Source: JAHDCJ01 sp039028895 (GTDB lineage Bacteria; Bacteroidota; Bacteroidia; Chitinophagales; Saprospiraceae). From it: a stretch of 64,000 bases of DNA. The stretch covers positions 1 through 64,000 of the forward strand of contig JBCCHF010000008.1 of the NCBI GenBank assembly GCA_039028895.1, written 5' to 3'. Both the position numbers and the translations under genes were made by a program. Numbering within the stretch: position 1 is the first letter of the stretch; each line of letters opens with the position of its first letter. Of this stretch, positions 15,253 through 25,600 are shown piece after piece. The notes under the pieces were generated by a model that had not been told where the DNA came from, ran no database searches, and saw only the letters and a program-made list of their open reading frames with translations.

Positions 15253-16530
15253 CTACTGCTTAACTACTTTTTCTACAAAAAATCCAGATCCTGTATCAAC
15301 CTGGATGAAATAAGAACCAGGAGGATAGTTTTCAAGGCTCAGTTCTTTTTGAAACAACCCCTGATGCTCAGGGTAGATTTGTGTTTCCAGCAACCTTCCT
15401 AAAACATCCACTACTTCGAGGGTAACATCAGCGGTACCGCGAAGTTCGAGTTTTACAGTTACCTCGTCTGCCGTAGGATTAGGGAATACCAGCACGGTTG
15501 ATAAATCATTTGCTTCTGCGTCGCGTTTTAAAAGGATTACATCAGACATTGAGATGGAACCATCAAAATCAACGGTTTTCAGCCTGTAATAAGATTCATA
15601 TAGCGGATTTTCATCCTGTAAAGAATATTCGAGTACATTTTCAGAATTCCCGGCTGCCGGCACTCTACCAATTTCAATGAAGGCTTCTTCTACAGGATTG
15701 CCAGAACGCTCAATAACATGCCATTGTGTATTCTGCTCAGAAAGTGTTGTCCAGTATAGTTCATTATACCTGTCGAATACTTCACCTTCAAAGTCAATCA
15801 GTTCCAAAGGCAGATTTGAAGTAGCAGGAATATTTTGTGAATCAAAACAGTTGATCAATAACTGTCCGCCAAATTGGTTAACAAAACCCCATTGGTTTAG
15901 AATATTCGGATCCGGATCCTGGCATTCACCGTGGAAAATCAGGAAGTTTTCAGGACGGATAAGAAAATCAGGGGAAGCAGCATTTGTAATTTGGAAAGCC
16001 TGTGTACCATCAAAAGTCATTGAGATGGTCATGATTCTCGTCGTTACGCCGACTGGCATTAATTGTACAGGGTGTAATGCTAAATCTCCATTACCTGTGT
16101 GATCCAACTGGTACTTCATGTCATAAGTTGGGCCAGCAGGCATAGGGAATGTCTTAGCTGGGGAAATAGCAGCCAGCCCTAGTTCAAGGCGGCAATTAGC
16201 CGGAAAAGTACAACCCTGGTCCCAAACTCCTGGAAACGCAACCGCGTCGACATCAGTTAAAGAAGGGACATTGGTTGTATTATAACCCAATACAAAAGGT
16301 ACAGTGATCAATTCAAAATCAATCACGAAGTTATTGGTAAAGAAAACTTCAAGATCAGCAGAAACTACATTACCCATACCATTCGTAGAGATAGAAACGG
16401 GTTGCATAGTAAGGGTGAAAGCTGTACCACCACAGCTGCCACAAGGAAGAATTTGTGCTTTCAGGCTTGTACCTGAAAAGAAAACAACTAAGGCTATACA
16501 GATAAGGTTTGTAAAAATTGCCTTTTTCAT
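15253..16530 (-). CDS. T9SS-secreted surface protein, small paralogue 1 of the adhesion locus
   Basis: Exported by Sec and then through the type IX system. Signal peptide residues 1-25. N-terminal beta-rich domain about 28-230, opening CGSCGGTAFTLTMQPVSI, with two features shared by its two paralogues: an early Cys-x-x-Cys and the phrase TISMTFDGTQAF before PGECQDPDPNxxNQWGFV-like text. A fibronectin/ELYWTTLSEQNTQWHVIERS domain occupies about 240-335. The type A sorting domain occupies the last 75 residues (VLVFPNPTADEVTVKLEL to GSYFIQVDTGSGFFVEKVVK). The N-terminal half recalls cohesin-like or carbohydrate-binding sandwiches. Downstream of the 3,731-residue giant; it has its own promoter and terminator. 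Confidence 0.85.
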   Translation of the reverse strand: MKKAIFTNLICIALVVFFSGTSLKAQILPCGSCGGTAFTLTMQPVSISTNGMGNVVSADLEVFFTNNFVIDFELITVPFVLGYNTTNVPSLTDVDAVAFPGVWDQGCTFPANCRLELGLAAISPAKTFPMPAGPTYDMKYQLDHTGNGDLALHPVQLMPVGVTTRIMTISMTFDGTQAFQITNAASPDFLIRPENFLIFHGECQDPDPNILNQWGFVNQFGGQLLINCFDSQNIPATSNLPLELIDFEGEVFDRYNELYWTTLSEQNTQWHVIERSGNPVEEAFIEIGRVPAAGNSENVLEYSLQDENPLYESYYRLKTVDFDGSISMSDVILLKRDAEANDLSTVLVFPNPTADEVTVKLELRGTADVTLEVVDVLGRLLETQIYPEHQGLFQKELSLENYPPGSYFIQVDTGSGFFVEKVVKQ

Positions 16531-16644
16531 AGGTTAGGAAATTTTATGAAATAAAAATCTCAAAATGAGTTAAATAATAAGAGTAAACAATAAAATGCTG
16601 GGTTAATGTAAATTATGCTATCTCTCAAAAGAAGAAAGGATACT

Positions 16645-16675
16645 CAAATATACACTAAAATTAGCATGATTCTAA
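16645..16675 (-). promoter_or_regulatory. Promoter of the 425-residue T9SS gene
   Basis: On the minus strand TTAG (16675-16672), 19 bases and TATATTTG (16652-16645) fit the Bacteroidota consensus. It lies between the stop of the giant gene and the T9SS start, giving a leader of about 110 bases, so this gene need not be transcribed from the giant. Confidence 0.45.
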
Positions 16676-16679
16676 GTTT

Positions 16680-19600
16680 TCAATAAGGTTTATGACAATT
16701 TCGATTGTAATTTCCAAACAACAAGTTTACGTCATTGGCATCAACCTGTCCGTCCATGTTAACATCCTCGTTTCCAAAGTAAGGAATTGCATTATAACTT
16801 TGAAAAAGTAAATTGATGTCATTGGCATCTATTTGACAATCAAATGTTTGTACATTACCTGCGATCGCTCCGAAAAATGTTCCTTCTATGGAAAATAATC
16901 CGCTCATCGGATCATCATTCAAGAAATTATTGCGAAAAGCAGCCTCCATGTCAAGCGTGAAGTCGTAACAAACTGTTCCACTTTGGTCAGGAAATTGTGG
17001 CTCTGCACTTACAACCGGCAGATGACCACGGTGATGTAATTCAATAAAATATCCTGATGTTGAATTCACTGCCATTGCAATGTTATCACCATTAACGTCT
17101 GTAACGCTCCCGTCAGTATGCAATACCCCTGCGGCCATGCCCAACATTATCGAAGGATCGTCACCATCTCTTACAATAAGCATAATCCAGTCAACCATAT
17201 CATCAGGTATTGATGCCTGATCTGGGAAAAACTCAGGACCATTATAAAACCATGGCACACCAGTGTAAGGAGGTGTCAATGGTAATAGCCCCAATAAGTT
17301 TAGGGTGTTACGCATACGATCATTAGGACCCAGGCTGAAAGGATTGAATGATCCCTGGATAAAGACATCCGGACAGAAATTCACTGTTATCGATGGTGAA
17401 ACAGTGACTGTAGCTGCACACGATGATATATTACCACCACAATCAATAACGGTAAGATCAACAGTATAATCACCCGGAAATGTAAATGTATCCTGAGAAA
17501 GACTTAATGAGTCAATACAACATTCATCATTACTTCCGGCATCGATCATTGATGGATCAACCGTTACCGAGCCATTTGGCCCTAAGGAAACAAAAATATT
17601 CTGACAAAGCGCGGTCGGTGGCGTTCCATCAACCACGGTCACTGAGGTGTTGCAAGTATTTTGATTACCACTTGCATCAGTGACAAGTAATTCAACTAAG
17701 TTCGTGCCAACATCTGCGCAATTGAACAAAGGTTGGTTTATCGAAGCCTGAAGGAAAGTGCAATTATCGCTGCTACCGTTATCAAGATCGCCGGCGCTAA
17801 TCACCCCATTTCCATTATTATCAAGGGTTACCACCAAATTAGGAAGACACACAGCCACAGGACTCACATTGTCTTCGATGGTTACATTTGATGTACATGA
17901 TGAAGTGTTACCATTGTTGTCAGTCACTGTTAGCACTAAATCTCTGGTGGTGCCAACTTCATCACAAGTGTAGTTGGTTGGGCCTCCAGTGGCCAAATCT
18001 GTAATTGAAAAGCCGGAAAGACCGCATGGATCAGCACTTCCTCCATTAATATCAGAGAAAGTTACGGTTACTACTCCACCATTATTGACAGAAACCGTGA
18101 CATCCAAACAACTTACTACAGGTCCTAGTGTATCGACCACAGTCACTGTCGAATTGCAGATAGAGACATTACCATTTGCATCAGCCACCGTCAATACAAC
18201 GGTATTATCTCCTACATCGTTACAAGTAAAGAAGTCTGGAGAAACATTGACAGAGGTTATCCCACATGGATCTGTGACAACTCCTTGCACTTCAAGGGGA
18301 TCAAGTGTCGAAAACCCGGCTTCATTAAGATATAAAGTGAAATCCTGACACACCGCTTCCGGTGGCGAATTATCTTCTATCGTAATGAAAGACTCACATG
18401 TTGAGACGTTGCCATTGACATCGGTCACATTTAATGTTACTACATTTATTCCAATATCAGCACATCCAAAAGCAGGAGGGGTAACTGTCATAGAGACAAT
18501 TTGGCAATTATCATTTGATCCGTTGTCAATTTCTCCAGCAGTAACATCTGCTTCTCCCGAACTATCCAACTCAACGACTATGTTCTGACATAGTGCAACA
18601 GGGGAAATATTGTCTTCAATTGTTACAGTCGCAGAACAGGTAGATTCATTATTATTGACATCTAATACCGTCAAAATTATTTCCTGGTCCCCTACATCAT
18701 CACAACCAAAAACTTCCTGCGAAAGCACAATTGAAGCTATTCCACAAGCATCTGTGCTGCCACCATCAACTTCTGCCGCACTAACGGTACCTTCTCCATT
18801 TGCATCAAGTTCAATTGTTACAGACTGACAAATTGCAGTAGGTGCCGTTTGATCCTCTACCACTACATTAGCGGTACATGTACTTGAATTTCCATTACTA
18901 TCGGTTACCATCAACACTACCGGGTTAACAGGGCCAACAGCACTACAATCAAACAAGGAAGGTGTTACAAGGAATTCTGATACAAGACAGGCATCCTGAC
19001 TACCATCGTCGATACTCAAAGGATCAAGTAATCCTTGTCCCATTTCGTTTAAAACGAGGGTAAAATCCTGACAACTCGCCATTGGGGCTGTCGGGTCACT
19101 AACGATGACATTCGTACTGCAAGTTGATGCATTGCCACTAAAATCTGTGACAGTTAAGACTACCTGGTTTATGCCGACATCTAAACAACCAAATATAAAC
19201 TGATCGAGCTCTAAACTTTCAATACCACAGACATCAACACTTCCGTTATCAACCATTTCTCCCGTAATTGAAGCCTGACCAGTTTCATCAAGATCAATGG
19301 ACAAAGACTGACATTGTGTAATTGGTGGTGTAATATCTTCCACTGTAACTGAAGCCTGGCAAAGGTTGATATTCCCGTTTACACCGGTAACTGATAAGGT
19401 AACCGGGTTAGCCCCTAAATTGGAACAATCGAAAACATTGGGGGTAACCGCCATTCCAGACAAACCACAGGCATCCTGACTACCACCGTCTACTTCAGCT
19501 GGCGACAGAATCACATTGCCCGAGTCGTCAAGCTGGATCGTTACATCCTGGGCCAGACACTCTGGTATCGTGTTATCCTGTATATCAATCTGGGAAGAGC

Positions 19601-22600
19601 AAAACCCGGAATTACCTGCAGCATCAGTCAATGTCAAGGTTATGGGTACAATACCTACATCCGAACAATTAAATGTAGACTGAGAAAGTGTTGCCTCTAA
19701 TGGCCCAGAGCAATTATCAAAACTGATGGTACTGATCACGTTGTCTATGATCGATTGCGGAATGGTTAATTCTCCAAATTCATTCAATGTAAAAGCAATT
19801 AAGCCAATACAACCTGCAATAGGATTCTCGTTATCTGAAACACTAACAGTGAGTGCACAGGTTACTGTATTCCCGTTTTCATCAGTTATGCTCCACACAA
19901 TCAGGTTATCTCCCTCTGGTAAATTAGCACCAGCCAGAGTGTTCTGAGATGGAGAGCCGGGGAAATTATGGGTTACTTCTAGATTAGGACAATTATCGTT
20001 CACCAGCAGCGGGTCAAACTCATTACCCTGCACAGTATAGAAGCAATCGTAAAGAAATAGAAAATCATCAGCTGTGCCACGTGAAGCATCCTGAGGGCAT
20101 GAAATTTCAGGTAATTGGTCATCCACAACTGTAACAATTACCTCACAAGTTGTCTGATTGCCATGTTCATCCGTTATCGTCCATATGATCGGGTTATCAC
20201 CTATCGGCAACAAAGCTCCGGCTAGGGTACTACCACCTCCGTCATAATTATGCTGAATAGCCTCAACCCCACAATTGTCTTCATTAAGAACAGGGTCAAA
20301 CTCCATACCCTGAACCTCGTAGAAGCAGTCAGTCGTATTCCCATCTTCTGAAGTGTTGCGCACATCGCTATTCGCGCAGACAATTTCAGGGTCTTCATCA
20401 TCAATTATCGTAACATTAAACGAACATGTGCTTGTGTTACCTGCCATATCACTGACTGTCCAGATAACTGTCGTGGTACCAGGGTTGAAAATCTGAGTTT
20501 GTAAGCTGGTTCCTCCAAAAGCATAATCATGAAACATATCTGTTACACCACAATTATCAGCCTGGCCTAAAGGATCGAACTCCATACCCTGAACCGTGTA
20601 TCGACAATCGGAAAGGATGTTATCCTCTGAGGTGCCTCTTACCTGATCATCAGGACAAGTTAATACAGGTTGTTCACCATCTTGAACAGTAACATTCATT
20701 GAACATATGGCGCTATTACCATAAATATCAACAGCCGTAAACACTATAGTACTAATCCCTACAGGAAATTCGGTGCCTGCATCAACTTGAGCAGTATTGG
20801 GTTGACCCGTTGAGGTACCAGTGTCTGTAACATTATCTGCAAATGTTATTTCAAAATCGATCCGATCTACTGCACAGTTGTCCGAAGCGGATGCGATTAC
20901 ATCTGTCACTAACGCACTGCAAAAGTCAGGGTCATTAAGTACCATAGTATCGGCCGGACAAGTGATTATTGGCAATAGATCATCAACAACCGTAACTGAG
21001 CTAAAACACGACCCAGAATTACCGTTCACATCCATAGTAGCCCAGGCTATATCAGTGGTACCGATGGGGTAGTTCCCACTTGCATTGGCTCCCTGGCTAT
21101 CTGCGAAAAGAGAATTATTTATCAAAAAATTAATCGCACAGTTATCAGAGGCCGTCGCGGGAGGAAGAATTACTGAAGCCCCACAATTAGAAAGACCTGT
21201 TTCACTAATATTTACCGTTACCGGAATGGGTGCGTCGCATGTAGGAAATTCATCGTCAATAATGACGATAGTTTCTGAGCAAGAAGCAGAATTTCCGGAT
21301 GCGTCACTGATCGTCCAGGTCACTGTTGTTGACCCTACCGGGAATATGGCACCATTGAGTGTCGAATCAAAGGCAGCCAATATATAATCGTGTGTAAGCG
21401 TGAACGAACAATTATCTGCAACAGAAGCAGGGTCAAACTCATCATTTGAGGCCACATAAGCACAATCCCCCAAATTATCACCGGAAGAATTGCTTTGGTA
21501 AGGATTGGTTTGGCAGGATATTGTAGGCGGCTCAGGGTCTGTAACAACAACCTCTGAAATACAGGTTCCTGTGTTACCAGCTCCATCTGTAACTGTAAGC
21601 GTTATCAGGTTGCTTCCAAGGTTTGAGCAATCAAAACTATTCATATCCAATTGGAGGAAAGGCGCCAGGTCACAATTATCAAAACTTCCATTATCAACCT
21701 GCGACAACATTAGGGACACCTGTCCGGTACCGTTAAGAACGAGTTGCACATCCTGGCAAAGGGCATTCGGTGCTTCATTATCTTCAACTGTAATGCTAAA
21801 TGAGCAGGTTGCCGTATTTCCAGATGCATCAGTAACTTCATATATTTCAATATGATTGCCAATGAGGAATTCACCGCCTTCTCCGATTCCACTCAACAAA
21901 CTGGTTACTGCACCCGGACAGTTATCTTCACCTACCGGAGCCGTATAATTAACCGTGGCAAAACATTCTCCTGTATCAGTAGAAACGATAAAATCACCAG
22001 GGCAGCCTGAAGCGTTGAATCCAATAAATTCGGGCAACTCTGTATCTAATACCTCTACAGTGGTTTGACAAGTCAGCTCATTCCCGTCATCATCTCTGAC
22101 TCTCCAATCTATTGTCGTGGTGCCTACCGGGTAATTATCGCTTGCATCGTTACCAAGGGTCCAAATTTGCCCTCCATCAATTGAATATTCAATAATGGGG
22201 GTACAATTATCTTCAGCAAATAGGGGTTGAATATTTACAAATGATGAGCATTGACCTTGTTCATTTTCAATTGATGATTGACTGGGAGGACAAGATAAAA
22301 TTACAGGATCAATATTGTCCTGCAGATTTAAGGTTGACAAACAAATGGAAGCATTTCCTGTCCCGTCTGAAACGAACAAGGTAATAGGTATAGGACTGCT
22401 TAATAAATCTCCACAGTTAAACTCCAGGCATGGTTCTGGAGGTAGCAGCGAACCTGTTATTTGTATTTCAAGCACTACCGGAGTGCCACAAATCCCAAAA
22501 CTGCCGCTATCGAAACTTTCAGCGCAAACTTCGACTACCCCGGCAGGAGTCAGAGCAGCACTTACCGAGATATCACAAAGTGCAACCGGAGGCTGAGGGT

Positions 22601-25600
22601 CAATTACCGTTACCAGGGTTTGACAACTATCGATATTTCCAGAAAGATCAACAGCTGTCCATGTTACGGTAGTCGTTCCAACCTGGTAAGGAGAAGTAAG
22701 GGATAAACCATCACTCCTTTCCGGAATTACGGACACAACGCCATCGCAACTATCCAGGGCAGCAGGAGGCGTCAGATTCACTGTTGCGGCACACGGTCCA
22801 ACATTTGCCTCTACTGTTATTGATGACAAACAACCTGTCAATTCGGGAACAGTGTCATCTGCTACAGCAACACTAAAAGAACAACTTTCAAATGCACCAG
22901 ATTCATCTGTGGCAGTTAACGTAACCGTCAACACATCACCAGGCATAGTAGAGAATTGCCCTGCTGGCGGAACTTGGGCAACGGTAATATTTTGAGAACA
23001 ATTATCCGACACCTGGGCCTCAGATGTGAAATCCGGCAAATCGGATGCCATACAATCATCCGGAAAAACTGCAATTGTAGTATCTGAAGGACAAACTATT
23101 GCCGGTTCATTAATATCGTTAAATGCTATAGTGATGGAGCACCCTGAACCATCTGGCGTATTACCACCCAATGCCGCTGTACCACTAAGATCAGCAACAC
23201 TTAGGATCACCTCAACTGTTTCTCCGGGAGCAGGGGTAATACCGGGAATAGACGACCAAGTCAACCCAGGTAAAGGATCTTGTACTACCGTGTAACCACA
23301 ATTTTCCAGCACCTGAACTTGACCAGAAAAATCAGGGATATTGCCTAAAGGCGGATTACAGGCTCCATCTAATGTATAAACAATATCATTGGGGCAGGAT
23401 AGAATTATCGGGGTTTCATTATCAATTATGGTAACTGTAAAGGAACATTCAGCATTATTGCCTACAGCATCAGTAGCCGTGTAGCTAATCGTGGTGACAC
23501 CTGCACCAAATTCTGAAATGACGACACCACTTACTGGATTAATATTAAATACAAGGTCCGGATCATCAGAAACTGGATCAGACATTGAGACACCTGGACA
23601 ATTGTCCATAGGATCGGGTGTCATCCATGAAATGATATTGCTGCAATCTCCGGGCGGCAATTGAGACAATGTGGTTTCAACTATATTTGCCGGACAAACT
23701 AATGAAGGTATTTCTTCATCATTTATCGTAACCGACATTGAATCTAGAGACTGGTTGAGACAAACATCGGTTGATCTGAAATATACCATTGTAGTTCCCA
23801 GCGGGTAACAACCTGAGCCATCAGGTCCATCAGCGGCATCCAGTCCTGAAAACCAATTTATCAAATCGAATGAATGCTCACTTATGACCACAGGATCACA
23901 ATTATCTGAAACCGAAGCTGAAACTGTCCCTGGCAATGGCGTCATACAACACTGGCCTGCGTCGGTTGAAGCCACTATATCAGCAGGTATCATCAATTCA
24001 GGCTCGGAGGTGTCTGTCAGGGTGAATGTTGCAAGTGTACTATCTACATTACTGCATGGGTCAGCGGCATAAAACTTCACAGCCACTGCACCTGTATTTC
24101 CACAGGCATCTATAATATTTGCCGGATCAAAATCATTAGACCATGCGATCGTTCCGCATTCATCTGAAGCTATTGCCCCTCCATTACCGGACAACCATGA
24201 AGTAATTTGATTTTCGAATCCGGTCCCATCACATTCGACCGAAATGTCTGCAGCAGGATTTACGAACATTGGAGACTGGGTATCTATAATAGTGAATGAA
24301 GCAGTTCCTGCAGAAGTCATCAAACCGCAAATATCAATGGCCAGGAATTCTACATCTACAGTACCGGTTGCAGCGCATCCTGGTGTCAGAATTGGGGCAC
24401 CCGGGTTTGCAATCCAAATTATTGATCCACAATTATCCGTGGCAACAGCGCCACCATTCGAATTTATCCAATTATTTAGATCATCTACATTGCCAGCTCC
24501 ATCGCATTCAACAACTAAGTCAGCCGGAGGAACTGTAATAACTGGTGCTTCTGTATCAATGATAATAAACGTAGCAGGTTCTCTAACTTCATTACCACAC
24601 GGATCCGTTGCTACTACATCTATTGTGACACTTCCCGATAGGCCACAAAATCCTGGTAAGGCAGGGTTAGGTGGATCAAGTGTAAGTGTTACCTGACCGC
24701 AGTCGTCACTTGCCACTGCCCCGGCGAAAGTAGATAGCCAATTTGAGAAGGCCCCTCCCGGATCGTTTGAACCATCGCATTGTACAGTCAAATCAGCAGG
24801 GGAGACTGTAAATTGAGGCAGGTCATTATCCTGGATACTATAAGATGCCATTCTTGAATCACTGTTCCCACATTCATCAGACGCCACGAATGTCATTGAG
24901 ATTATTCCAGTGTTGCTGCATCCCTGTAATGTATTTTGCAGATATGCGTTAGCATTAAATCCTGGGTCATCCAGAGGCCTTGGTACAACTACATTGTTTT
25001 GGTCGGTCATTGTTATGGTAATAACGCTGCAGTTGTCTGTTGCTGTAAGACCGCCAAAATTGTTTAACCAATTCAGAAAACCTCCACCAGGATCTGCCGA
25101 GCCATTACATTCAACATTCAATGAAACCGGGTTGGCAGTTATCTGTGGGGGCTGATTGTCCTGAACGATTATTGTAACCTGGTAATTCTGCGTACTTATA
25201 TTTCCACATTCATCAACTGCTTCATATTCAATAATTCGAGTAAAGCCTTGAGGACATCCGGGCTCCTGGGTGGTGATATCACTTACAATATTAACCTGGA
25301 TGTCCTGAATCGGAGTACAATTATCCTGTACTACAGGTAAAGTGGCAAGTGCAGCAGTAAGACCTGCAGAATCATCACAATCTAAAACAACGTCAAGGTT
25401 GCCTGGTATTTCAGTAAAAACAGGGGCAGTGTTATCAAATGTTTCAATTACCACCAGGAACGTATCTATACTCAAATTGCCACATCCATCAACTCCCTGG
25501 TAGCCTAACACCCTTGTTTGTTCATTAGGGCAAGTTGGATTATCTGTTATGGTATCAAATATCTGAACAACCGTCGGCACCCCATTCGCAACACAATTGT